A stretch of 64,000 nucleotides of DNA from Oceanospirillaceae bacterium (GTDB lineage Bacteria > Pseudomonadota > Gammaproteobacteria > Pseudomonadales > Oceanobacteraceae): positions 496,001 to 560,000 of the forward strand of contig PBQA01000013.1 of the NCBI GenBank assembly GCA_002724925.1. The letters run 5' to 3'. The notes under the pieces are model-generated. The model saw only the letters and a program-made list of their open reading frames with translations. It ran no database searches and was not told where the DNA came from. Below, piece by piece: positions 1-8,483 of the stretch (its first letter is position 1; every line of letters starts with the position of its first letter). A program made the translations under genes and the position numbers.

Positions 1-48
1 GAAGGCCCCGACCAAGGTTGTGCTGGTTGTACAGGTGATTTCATCTAG
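1..48 (+). CDS. Possible 3' end of an upstream gene (15 codons, partial)
   Basis: The first reading frame is open from the window edge to a TAG at 46-48 and encodes a short tail ending in GCAGCTGDFI. I do not recognise it. A Cys-x-x-Cys pair is visible, but 15 residues cannot be assigned to a family. It may equally be non-coding sequence upstream of adk. Confidence 0.25.
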   Translation, partial: EGPDQGCAGCTGDFI

Positions 49-129
49 AATCACTTGAGCAATAGCTGGCTAAAGAGTAAGGTTAGGCCTATTTTTCTCT
101 CTGGCTGATCAAATATTGAACAATAATGA

Positions 130-822
<693 letters not shown>

Positions 823-844
823 GTTCTCAAATAACTCTAATGAA

Positions 845-868
845 AGGAGCCGCAAGGCTCCTTTTTTG
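845..868 (+). terminator. Intrinsic terminator after adk
   Basis: A perfect GGAGCC/GGCTCC stem with a GCAA tetraloop (846-861) is followed by six T residues. It lies about 23 bases after the adk stop. Confidence 0.9.
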
Positions 869-1358
869 TTTCTATAAATTAATACCCGAATAAGAAATAA
901 AGTTCAGCCGGTGTTCCTGTTGCGCTTAATTCGCTCTTCCTCTTACCGACTTCCTTCCAGAAATTTTCAATTCATATGGCCATTATTGATCCATCAACCA
1001 TGTGTTAATGATTCATAGTCTCCGGGATAAATCTCGATTAGCCGAAGATTCATTGAAACTGACACCCGATAGATGGCGTCGGGAACTCAGCCGGATTTTG
1101 TTCTCTAATTAACGGTATGGGCCCTGAAATTTCACTCATTTGGGCCAGATATGCATTCTGCATTTAAAAAATCGAGGATTTTTTTGTTTTTTTTATGAAA
1201 AATACTATTATTCCGTCGGTTACTTTATATACTGTATTGAAGTATGAAGATTTACTTATGTGAATTATCACTACTAAGTAAGTCCACAACGAATCGGGGA
1301 TTCACTGATTATCAGCCCCACCGCTTTTATAAACAGGTAAGTAAAAGAGGAAATACCT
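869..1358. other. Long AT-rich intergenic region upstream of the algP-like gene
   Basis: No coding frame is convincing in these 490 bases. The distal half (about 1140-1260) is very AT-rich, with A and T runs around 1165-1200. A TATACT hexamer at 1228-1233 could be a -10 element, but no good -35 is seen at the right distance. The algP-like gene presumably has its promoter and a long leader here. Confidence 0.4.
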
Positions 1359-2393
1359 ATGGCTAAAACTAAAGCACCTGCCAAGCGCGGCCGGAAGCCT
1401 GCGGCGAAAAAGCCGGTTGAGTCTGCGGTACCTGCTGCTGTTGCAAAGGCAACGAACGCCGTTGAAAAAGCGGTGGCAGCTCAGTCCAAGCAGAAAGAAC
1501 GTGTCACTGCCGCTGAAACCAAGCTGAAGCAAGCAAAAGTGAAAGCTGCTGGTCCAAAGGCCACTGCCGCGACTAAGCGCTCAGTAGCGACTGCTACTAA
1601 GGCGGTCAAAACTCAGAAAGAGAAACTCTCTGAATTGACGCAGAAGGTTGCTGAAGCCAAGAAAGACCTCAAAATTGCAGAACTGAAAGCCCGCATTGAA
1701 GCGACTGCTGCGAAGGCTGAAGAAACTGTTAAAAGTTATGCTAAGACACTGGCTGATAAAGCAGAGGCCGATCTCGAGAAAGCTCTGACTAAATTTGCTA
1801 CTCAATGGCGTAGCAAGCGCGATAAACAGGACGCCCGTAAAGTTAAAGCTCGCACTACCGCTGAGAACAAAAAGGTATCTGCTGCCTCTAAGAAAGTAGA
1901 ATCATCAATTAAATCGCTCGAAGCTAAGCCAGCGGCGAAGCGTGGTCGTCCTGCTAAGGCATCTGCGCCAGCGAAAGCAAGCACGGCGCCGAAGAAGCGC
2001 GGTCGTCCAGCTAAGGCAACCACTGCTGCAAAAGCCAGTACCACTGCCGCACCGAAGAAACGTGGCCGTCCAGCTAAAGCGACTACAGCAACTAAAGCGA
2101 CTAAGGCAGCTACCACTGCGGCACCTAAGAAGCGCGGCCGTCCAGCTAAAGCTACGACAGCCAAAGCGGCACCTAAAAAAGCAGCAGCTAAGAAAACAGC
2201 AGCCGCTAAGCCGTCTGCGGCACCGAAGAAGCGTGGTCGTCCAGCTAAGGCAGCGACGACAGCAGCTAAGCCAGCGGCGCCGAAAGCAGCGCCAAAGAAG
2301 CGTGGTCGTCCACCTAAGGCGGCAGCAGCTAAGCCAGCAGCGCCAGCACCTGCTCCGGCTGCTGAAGAGAAGAAAGATTCTTCAGAATCTTAA
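1359..2393 (+). CDS. algP: AlgP-like histone-H1-like nucleoid protein with AT-hooks
   Basis: A 344-residue, very Lys/Ala-rich protein of the AlgP/AlgR3 type, predicted to bind DNA. After a KRGRKPA motif at residues 9-15 comes an Ala/Lys/Glu-rich, probably helical region (about 20-185). The tail from about 190 carries six KRGRPAK or KRGRPPK units separated by Ala/Thr/Lys linkers. The RGRP core is the AT-hook, which inserts into the AT minor groove. The family was first described as an alginate regulator in Pseudomonas. That role is not shown here, and a general nucleoid function is an inference. A GAGG ribosome-binding site precedes the ATG. It appears to be a single-gene unit, with a long AT-rich upstream region and a terminator. 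Confidence 0.85.
   Translation: MAKTKAPAKRGRKPAAKKPVESAVPAAVAKATNAVEKAVAAQSKQKERVTAAETKLKQAKVKAAGPKATAATKRSVATATKAVKTQKEKLSELTQKVAEAKKDLKIAELKARIEATAAKAEETVKSYAKTLADKAEADLEKALTKFATQWRSKRDKQDARKVKARTTAENKKVSAASKKVESSIKSLEAKPAAKRGRPAKASAPAKASTAPKKRGRPAKATTAAKASTTAAPKKRGRPAKATTATKATKAATTAAPKKRGRPAKATTAKAAPKKAAAKKTAAAKPSAAPKKRGRPAKAATTAAKPAAPKAAPKKRGRPPKAAAAKPAAPAPAPAAEEKKDSSES
1930..2325 (+). repeat. Degenerate tandem repeats encoding six AT-hooks
   Basis: Six units built on codons for (K/A)KRGRP(A/P)KA recur at irregular spacing (linkers of roughly 6-25 codons) through the 3' half of the algP-like gene. Synonymous codons differ between units, so these are old repeats. Their copy number could still vary by recombination or slippage. 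Confidence 0.75.
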
Positions 2394-2411
2394 TTCTCCG
2401 CTTTGTGAAAG

Positions 2412-2435
2412 AACCCGGCTCGTCCGGGTTTTTTT
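2412..2435 (+). terminator. Intrinsic terminator after the algP-like gene
   Basis: A seven-base-pair AACCCGG/CCGGGTT stem with a CTCGT loop (2412-2430) runs into a T tract ending at 2435. Confidence 0.9.
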
Positions 2436-2491
2436 ATGCCTGACGTTCCTCGCTGTCCGACAGTGAGCTGCGGCATTCTCCCGCTGAATCC

Positions 2492-2500
2492 TGATATACT
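2492..2500 (+). promoter_or_regulatory. Candidate extended -10 promoter for tsaB
   Basis: TGATATACT at 2492-2500 fits the extended -10 pattern TGnTATAAT and lies 29 bases before the tsaB ATG. No convincing -35 hexamer is seen. It follows directly on the algP terminator, which makes a new transcription start here plausible. Confidence 0.4.
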
Positions 2501-2528
2501 CCCCGCATCATTGATCGGTGGTATTCAA

Positions 2529-3224
2529 ATGTCTGTAATTCTCACAATCGACGCATCTTCCTCACTCTGCTCTGTTGCGCTGAATATCAACGGCGAACTG
2601 GTCTGGAATACAGAAGAACAGCCAAGACGTCACGCCCAGCGTCTGCTCCCGATGATAGACGATATTCTGGCTGATTCAGGTATTTCCAGGCATCAGCTTG
2701 ATGGTCTGGCGTTTGGTCGTGGCCCAGGGTCATTTACCGGAATACGGATTGCCGTATCTGTGGCACAGGGGCTTGCTTTAGGATTAGATCTTCCTGTCTG
2801 TGGTGTATCGTCTCTTGAGACTGTAGCACTCGCTGCTGCTTCAAATGATGAGACTGCAAGCAAGGTGCTTGCGATTATGGATGCACACATGGGAGAGGTG
2901 TTCTGGGGGCAGTTCGACGTTATAGATGGAATGACTCAGGCCGGTGGTGTTGAGCAGGTGGGGTCACCGGAATTATGCCTGACGCAGGCAAGTGAATTCG
3001 GAGGGCTGCTTGCTGGTGATGGCCTCAGCTTAGCGCCTTTTAGTGAGTTGAATTCAGCATACGCAACGATTCAGCCGGAAGCTCGCATCATGGCAGCACT
3101 GGCGGACCGGGAATGGAATAATGGCAATTTCGGCTCACCCGATAATCAATTACCGGTATATCTGCGTAACTCTGTTGCATGGAAAAAGCTGGATGAACAG
3201 CCAAGCCTTCTGAAGCGAAATTAA
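2529..3224 (+). CDS. tsaB: tRNA t6A37 threonylcarbamoyltransferase complex subunit TsaB
   Basis: TsaB is the non-catalytic partner and dimerisation subunit for TsaD in making N6-threonylcarbamoyladenosine at tRNA position 37. The 231 residues show the ASKHA fold start (ILTIDASSSLCSVAL) and the family signature GRGPGSFTGIRI at residues 63-72. I chose the ATG at 2529 because the protein then begins MSVILTID, as in family members. The frame is open 31 codons further upstream, but that part overlaps the terminator. uppP follows after 18 bases, so the two are probably co-transcribed. Confidence 0.95.
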   Translation: MSVILTIDASSSLCSVALNINGELVWNTEEQPRRHAQRLLPMIDDILADSGISRHQLDGLAFGRGPGSFTGIRIAVSVAQGLALGLDLPVCGVSSLETVALAAASNDETASKVLAIMDAHMGEVFWGQFDVIDGMTQAGGVEQVGSPELCLTQASEFGGLLAGDGLSLAPFSELNSAYATIQPEARIMAALADREWNNGNFGSPDNQLPVYLRNSVAWKKLDEQPSLLKRN

Positions 3225-3242
3225 CATAGGAAGTTGTTACCC

Positions 3243-4040
3243 GTGGATCTACTCGAAATTATTGTCCTTGCAGTATTACAGGGCCTGACCGAATTTCTTC
3301 CAATCAGTAGCTCTGCGCATCTGATTCTGCCTTCCCGCATGTTGGGTTGGGAGGATCAGGGGCTCGCATTTGATGTGGCTGTTCATGTTGGAACACTCGC
3401 GGCTGTTATTGTCTATTTCCGTGCAGAGATTATACGTCTGTTACAGGGCTGGTTAACGACCGGCTTTACCCGACACCCCAATGCCGATGGGCGGCTGGCG
3501 TGGTACGTCGCGTTGGCAACTATTCCGGCAGGGCTTGCTGGTTTATTGCTGAACGACTGGATTGAGGTGAATCTTCGTTCTACGGCGGTAATAGCAGCGA
3601 CTACCATAGGCTTTGGCATTCTTTTGGGGGTTGCGGACCGGGTCCGGCACGGCCGAGCAGGCTTAGGGGAGATCACACTCCTGATGGCGATGGTGATAGG
3701 CGTAGCTCAGATGTTCGCATTGATACCAGGCACATCACGGTCAGGGATTACTATTACGGCGGCACTTCTGATTGGTATGCAGCGGGTCGATGCGGCTAAG
3801 TTTTCGTTTCTTCTTTCTATCCCCCTTATTCTCGCCGCCGGTGGTTTAAAGACGCTGGAATTAGCCGAGCAGTCGACCGCTGTTGACTGGCAATCGCTGG
3901 TGCTGGGAATTGCTATCTCGGCAGTCAGTGCCTGGATTTGTATTTATTATTTTCTGGCGTTTATTAATCGGATCGGCATGATGCCATTTGTTATTTATCG
4001 ATTAATTCTTGGCGCTATATTGCTTCTGTTTTTCGTATAG
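3243..4040 (+). CDS. uppP: Undecaprenyl-diphosphatase UppP/BacA
   Basis: Integral membrane enzyme that dephosphorylates undecaprenyl pyrophosphate to recycle the lipid carrier for peptidoglycan and other envelope polymers. It also gives bacitracin tolerance. The 265 residues are strongly hydrophobic. The two signature regions are present: QGLTEFLPISSSAH (residues 13-26) with its catalytic-type Glu, and PGTSRSG (162-168). I prefer the GTG at 3243, which gives MDLLEIIVLAVLQG. An AGGAAG site lies nine bases upstream, whereas the TTG at 3234 would sit directly on that site. Confidence 0.95.
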   Translation: MDLLEIIVLAVLQGLTEFLPISSSAHLILPSRMLGWEDQGLAFDVAVHVGTLAAVIVYFRAEIIRLLQGWLTTGFTRHPNADGRLAWYVALATIPAGLAGLLLNDWIEVNLRSTAVIAATTIGFGILLGVADRVRHGRAGLGEITLLMAMVIGVAQMFALIPGTSRSGITITAALLIGMQRVDAAKFSFLLSIPLILAAGGLKTLELAEQSTAVDWQSLVLGIAISAVSAWICIYYFLAFINRIGMMPFVIYRLILGAILLLFFV

Positions 4041-4042
4041 AT

Positions 4043-4831
4043 ATGACCCACATATACTGCGCTTCTGAATTAGTACCTCACTTACGCACGTTTGCCGATT
4101 CATTTGGGTTGACGATCGCGAGCGCAAAATTGCCTGAGGACCTTGAGTACCATCTTCACCATGATGGTCATGCCCTGGGATTGGTCCGTGCTGATGTGCC
4201 GAAAGCCAGAGTTTTTGTTGATTTCTGCGCTGGTGCTACGGCCCACAGGCGCAAATTCGGAGGCGGTAAAGGCCAGGATATTGCCAAGGCGGTCGGTGTC
4301 AGTTCGGCGTACATACCAACAGTGGTGGATGCGACAGCCGGGCTTGGCCGGGATTCTTTTGTGCTGGCAACGCTAGGCTGTCAGGTGACGGCCATTGAAC
4401 GTCAGCCTGTCGTGGCCGCCTTACTTCAGGATGGACTGGAACGAGCGCGCACGGATGGCGAAGTTTCGGATATTGTTGGGCGTATTGATTTAATACATGC
4501 GTCCGCGCATCAATGGCTTGCTGCTCAGGCGAGTGCCTCCGTAGATATTGTGTATCTTGATCCTATGTTTGAACATGACCCGAAGAAGAAGGCGGCGGTC
4601 AAAAAAGATATGCAGGCGTTTAGAGAGGTTGTTGGTCAGGATGTCGATTCTGACGACCTGTTAGGTCCGGCACTGCATGCAGCACGCTGTAGGGTCGTTG
4701 TTAAGCGTGCCCGTAAGGCGCAACCCCTTGCCGGACGCAGGCCATCATACAGCATCACAGGTAAGTCTAATCGCTTTGATGTTTATGCTTTGGCCAGAGT
4801 GGAAGCTCCGGCCAGAGCTGTTCTGCTTTAA
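4043..4831 (+). CDS. rsmJ: 16S rRNA (guanine-1516-N2)-methyltransferase RsmJ
   Basis: SAM-dependent methyltransferase of the RsmJ (YhiQ) family, which methylates G1516 of 16S rRNA. The 262-residue protein shows the SAM motif VVDATAGLGRDSF from residue 94 and the LDPMFEH catalytic-type motif at about 172-178, both diagnostic for the family. It begins two bases after uppP and closes the tsaB-uppP-rsmJ group. Its 3' end overlaps the convergent plsB stop by four bases. Confidence 0.93.
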   Translation: MTHIYCASELVPHLRTFADSFGLTIASAKLPEDLEYHLHHDGHALGLVRADVPKARVFVDFCAGATAHRRKFGGGKGQDIAKAVGVSSAYIPTVVDATAGLGRDSFVLATLGCQVTAIERQPVVAALLQDGLERARTDGEVSDIVGRIDLIHASAHQWLAAQASASVDIVYLDPMFEHDPKKKAAVKKDMQAFREVVGQDVDSDDLLGPALHAARCRVVVKRARKAQPLAGRRPSYSITGKSNRFDVYALARVEAPARAVLL

Positions 4832-7278
4832 AGGCTTATGAGAATAGTCTGCCTCAGGTTGGCGTCCAACAGGTTTTCCAGGATCGCCATCAGCGGATTG
4901 AGATCTTCGTCGAAAGATAGAATGTCGTCCTCACCGCAGCTGATCATTCCACTCTCGATTAATTGACGGATAAGGGCACGGAACAGTGCTTTATCGAAAA
5001 ACTCCGGCGCGTTTATCCCATACAGTAAGCTCAGACGTTGAGCCAGAAGTGTCGACTGCTCTTCCAGTTGTTGGGCTGTCAGGTTTCCACTGCCCTGGTG
5101 TTTCAGGCGGGAAATCGACAGAAAATAGCGTTGAAGCGTTTGTGAAATTGGATCGGCGAGGCTTTGCAGCATCGGCAGGTTGTCCCCATCAATGCGGCAA
5201 TGATAGTGACCATCACTCGGCTCAAGATAACCACGTTTTTCCAGTACGTCCAGCCAGCTGTTAATTGCTTCTTCGAGCGTATCTTCTGTCCAGTGAAGGA
5301 AGAGTTCAGCCTTAAGGAAAGGGTACAAGGCCTGACAACTTTCGAGGATGTCTGCCTGTGTACAGCGGCGATTATTCAGTAGCAGGCAGGCGATTAATGA
5401 TGGCAAAGCAATAATATGAAGAACATTGTTACGGTAATACGTAAGAGTGACTGCCTGGCGTTCGTTGGTCTGAATCAGGTCGCCCATATCATGTGAGCTG
5501 CGGGATACACAACCCAGCTCTTCTGCGTGGGCTAGCCAGTCGCTTGCGTGTCCGTCGGGCAGTACAGTCATGTCAGAGTATGGCACCATCGCCAGGAGGT
5601 CACGGTACGCTTCCATATGACGCATCAATTGATTTTCATCCATTGCCTGTCGTGGCGATGCCAGAATAGCGAGTGCGATCAGGTTAATAGGGTTGACCGA
5701 TGCTGCCCGGTTTATTTCGGTGACTACCGTCGTTGCCAGTTCATCCACCAGTTCTGGAGCCCAGTCCGGTCGATAGTTGCACGCTTCGTAATCCTGATTA
5801 CTCCAGCCAGGATGACGCTCTTCGAGGTAAGGCGACAGGTGAATAGGCTCGCCAAAGGTTACATTGACCTTACCGAACGATTTTTTAAAGGAGCGTAGCG
5901 TACCCAGTACATCAAGAAGACTTTCTTTTTTCTTCGCTTTTCCGCGCAGTTCGCCGAGGTAGCTTTTTTCTTCGAATACTTTTTCATAACCAGTATAAAC
6001 AGGTACGAACACCATCGGCTTTTTAGAGTCGCGCAGGTAAGAACGCACGGTCATCGCAAGCATTCCAGCTTTTGGGCTGAGAGTCCGGCCTGTACGCGAG
6101 CGGCCACCTTCGACGAAATATTCTGACGAATATCCATGGGTAAATACCGAATGCAGGTATTCATCAAACACGGCTGCGTATAGGGGGTTGCCACGGAAGG
6201 TCCGACGCATAAAAAAAGCACCGCCACGACGAAGAATTGATCCGACGACAGGCATATTGAGGTTGATGCCCGCGGCAATCTGAGGGAGCTGCAGTCCATG
6301 GTGATAGAGAACGTAGGAGAGCAGGAGGTAATCAATATGGCTGCGATGGCAGGGAACATAGACGACAGTGTTGTCTTTGCCGACTTCTTTTACCTGCTCA
6401 ATATTGTGAACAGCGGTTCCGTTGTAAATCTTATTCCATACCCAGGTCAGCAGGATATCCAGAAAGCGAACGTTGGTGTATGAAATATTCGACGCAATTT
6501 CATCGGCGTACTTGAGGGCGCGGCGTCTGAGCTTTTCGCGTTTCAGACCATTCTCTTTTATTTCGTCTTCAATGGCCTGGCGAACCATCGGGCGGTTCGG
6601 AATCTGATGGACGAGGGTACGTCGGTGAGAAAGCTCAGGGCCTAAAACCGATTTTGTCACTTTGCGATTGTGCACTCGTAACACACGGGCCAGTTTACGG
6701 GCGACCAGTTCAGGGGAGGTTTCTCCCGCCGCCAGTTCACGCAGGGACAAAGGTTCAGAGAAATGAACAAAGGTATTGCGCCCATTGAAAAGAATCGCAA
6801 ACATCGTCATAACGCGACCGCCGAGGCTACCGGCATTTTGAAGCCAGATACGCAGGAATGAACGTTCGCGTTCGGGGGAGCGCCCCCACATTACCCGGAC
6901 TGGCATGACCTGGATGTCGCGACTGTCATCCGCAAGCATCCATTCAGCTTGCCTTTTCAGGTGGCGAGGAATTGTCGCAAGTCCATCTTTGCGGAACGGG
7001 TTTCCGGGGCGTCGATAAATACCAAAATAAGGATTACCGGGTAGGGTACCGTTCAGTCTTTGTTGAAAAGGCGCTTGCCAACCACGCTCAGAAACTTCTT
7101 TGTTGATGACGATCTGCTCAGCGTAGGAAGGATAGAGCATTGCGTAAATGACCGGCTGGTCAGGGGCCAGTTTCACTTTATCTTTTTCGGCACCAATGAT
7201 TTTCGTCTTGACCAGTTTATAAAGCAGCTTTTGCTGCCACTGATTGATTCGTATACGTAACTTTCGGATGACGCTCAT
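4828..7278 (-). CDS. plsB: Glycerol-3-phosphate acyltransferase PlsB
   Basis: Inner-membrane-associated enzyme that acylates sn-glycerol-3-phosphate at position 1, the first step of phospholipid synthesis. The 816 residues are close to the usual length of about 807. All four acyltransferase blocks are visible in the middle of the protein: HRSHID (the HX4D catalytic motif), GAFFMRRTF, FVEGGRSRTGR and VPVYTGYEKV. I chose the ATG at 7278 (MSVIRKLR). The frame also has a TTG ten codons upstream, but no better ribosome-binding site goes with it. slyX lies upstream on the same strand. Confidence 0.95.
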   Translation of the reverse strand: MSVIRKLRIRINQWQQKLLYKLVKTKIIGAEKDKVKLAPDQPVIYAMLYPSYAEQIVINKEVSERGWQAPFQQRLNGTLPGNPYFGIYRRPGNPFRKDGLATIPRHLKRQAEWMLADDSRDIQVMPVRVMWGRSPERERSFLRIWLQNAGSLGGRVMTMFAILFNGRNTFVHFSEPLSLRELAAGETSPELVARKLARVLRVHNRKVTKSVLGPELSHRRTLVHQIPNRPMVRQAIEDEIKENGLKREKLRRRALKYADEIASNISYTNVRFLDILLTWVWNKIYNGTAVHNIEQVKEVGKDNTVVYVPCHRSHIDYLLLSYVLYHHGLQLPQIAAGINLNMPVVGSILRRGGAFFMRRTFRGNPLYAAVFDEYLHSVFTHGYSSEYFVEGGRSRTGRTLSPKAGMLAMTVRSYLRDSKKPMVFVPVYTGYEKVFEEKSYLGELRGKAKKKESLLDVLGTLRSFKKSFGKVNVTFGEPIHLSPYLEERHPGWSNQDYEACNYRPDWAPELVDELATTVVTEINRAASVNPINLIALAILASPRQAMDENQLMRHMEAYRDLLAMVPYSDMTVLPDGHASDWLAHAEELGCVSRSSHDMGDLIQTNERQAVTLTYYRNNVLHIIALPSLIACLLLNNRRCTQADILESCQALYPFLKAELFLHWTEDTLEEAINSWLDVLEKRGYLEPSDGHYHCRIDGDNLPMLQSLADPISQTLQRYFLSISRLKHQGSGNLTAQQLEEQSTLLAQRLSLLYGINAPEFFDKALFRALIRQLIESGMISCGEDDILSFDEDLNPLMAILENLLDANLRQTILISL

Positions 7279-7359
7279 AGATGAACCTGTAAAAAAGAAC
7301 CACTTCAAGTCGCGGATTATATGTTATCCACGTGACAATTACTGGTGCTGCACAGCCAA

Positions 7360-7590
7360 TTAATAGTGCGGTGGTGGCGGTTCGTCCGCTGGGTTGGCAA
7401 TTCCACTGTCGTTTGACTGGATTTGCTCCATGCGTCGATACATATGTTGCAGTGCTTCTTTAGCTAACCGGAATTCGGCTGAAACGGTCGCGAGTTCCTG
7501 ATTCAGAGTCTCTACCGTATCCTCGAGATATGCGATGCGCGTTTCAAGTTGAGTGACTCTTTCGGCCGCGGGCGGCAATTTATTTTCCAT
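7360..7590 (-). CDS. slyX: SlyX family protein
   Basis: A 76-residue coiled-coil protein with heptad-like repeats (RVTQLETRIAYLEDTVETLN) and the typical proline-rich ending PPPPHY. SlyX proteins are widespread in proteobacteria but have no settled biochemical function. The gene is 81 bases upstream of plsB on the same strand and divergent from the cold-shock-domain gene. Confidence 0.9.
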   Translation of the reverse strand: MENKLPPAAERVTQLETRIAYLEDTVETLNQELATVSAEFRLAKEALQHMYRRMEQIQSNDSGIANPADEPPPPHY

Positions 7591-7740
7591 GATTGCAGTC
7601 TCTATGCGCTATCGTGTTGATTTTTTTGGTTAATTGGGCTTTCATAGCCCACTTGTCAATGGTCTGGGACGGTATTTTTACGTATATCGGGCATCCCGTC
7701 GCTGGCCGGCATAATAACAACGAGTGATTCGGGATAACAC

Positions 7741-8232
7741 ATGGGTAAGTTAATGGTTCGTAAATTAATCGTAGCAGTCATATTTGCAGTAATAGCGCCG
7801 TTTGTTGTTGTAGCGCTGATTGCAGGTCTGGCTAAAGATGTTCAACTGGCCAGCGGTGCTGTTGTCAGCTTTTCAACATTGCTGAATTCAGAGGGGATGG
7901 CAGTCGCACTGATTGTTATGGCGATTCTGGCATTCATCATCAGCTTTGTGTCAGCGCAGCTGGTTCCGGCGCGTCGTCGTCGTCAGCGTAGCAGTGGCAC
8001 TATGGTCGAAAGTGATGTGGAAGACGGTCGTGAACGCGGTGTCGTTAAATGGTTCAACGTGAAAAAAGGCTTTGGCTTTATCACCTGGGACGAGGGCGAG
8101 GATGTGTTTGTCCATTTCCGCTCTATCCGTGGGCAGGGGCATCGCTCACTGACCGAAGGTCAGCGTGTTAAGTTCAGCGTTGTTCGCGGAGATAAAGGCC
8201 CTCAGGCAGAAGATGTATCAGCGATACGCTGA
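7741..8232 (+). CDS. Membrane-anchored cold-shock-domain protein
   Basis: A 163-residue protein with an unusual architecture. Two strongly hydrophobic segments (about residues 8-29 and 53-72) are followed by an Arg-rich cytoplasmic anchor (ARRRRQRSS). A complete C-terminal cold-shock domain (about 95-163) has RNP1-like KGFGFI and RNP2-like VFVHF. The domain should bind single-stranded RNA or DNA at the inner membrane. The exact role is unknown. An alternative ATG four codons later (7753) has a GGTAAG site before it. A perfect terminator follows the gene, so it is probably transcribed alone. Confidence 0.85.
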   Translation: MGKLMVRKLIVAVIFAVIAPFVVVALIAGLAKDVQLASGAVVSFSTLLNSEGMAVALIVMAILAFIISFVSAQLVPARRRRQRSSGTMVESDVEDGRERGVVKWFNVKKGFGFITWDEGEDVFVHFRSIRGQGHRSLTEGQRVKFSVVRGDKGPQAEDVSAIR

Positions 8233-8246
8233 ACCTGATGAGCATC

Positions 8247-8273
8247 AAAAAAGCGGCCTTGGCCGCTTTTTTT
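8247..8273 (+). terminator. Intrinsic terminator after the cold-shock-domain gene
   Basis: A perfect 12-base inverted repeat (AAAAAAGCGGCC / GGCCGCTTTTTT) around a TT centre, with a U-tract on both strands. It starts 14 bases after the stop codon. Confidence 0.93.
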
Positions 8274-8398
8274 GTATCTGACATCAGCCTCATCAGAGGC
8301 TGTTATATTTTCTCTTGATGCAGAGAGAGTTCATCGCAGCTCTGCGACTCACATAGCCAGCAAAGCGTGATTTTCAGATGAGACCAGAGCATAGGCTT

Positions 8399-8431
8399 CC
8401 TCCTTTCTATAACTGGAGTATAGACAGGAGG
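8399..8431. repeat. Inverted repeat in the csp-suhB intergenic region
   Basis: CCTCCTTTCTATA and TATAGACAGGAGG form near-perfect 13-base arms (one mismatch) around a seven-base loop. There is no U-tract. It lies in 250 bases without a gene, about 53 bases beyond the suhB stop, so it could be a 3' processing or protection hairpin for suhB mRNA. Confidence 0.45.
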
Positions 8432-8483
8432 TCCCATTGTGCTTCGGCATGACCTGAAAGTCAGGCTGTTGAGGTGATTGATC

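Noticed and set aside
1802-2164. Antisense open frame of Ala/Val/Leu-Gly-Arg-Pro repeats
   Set aside because: It mirrors the AT-hook repeats on the other strand and has no start signal of its own.
1930-2325. Regularly repeated DNA as a possible CRISPR array
   Set aside because: The units are codons of AT-hooks inside one protein gene. Repeat and spacer lengths vary and no cas genes are near.
1942-2466. Long open frame rich in Arg/Gln/Leu overlapping the algP-like gene
   Set aside because: It is a frame-shifted reading of the repetitive Lys/Ala codons. The algP-like frame has the recognisable AT-hooks and the ribosome-binding site.
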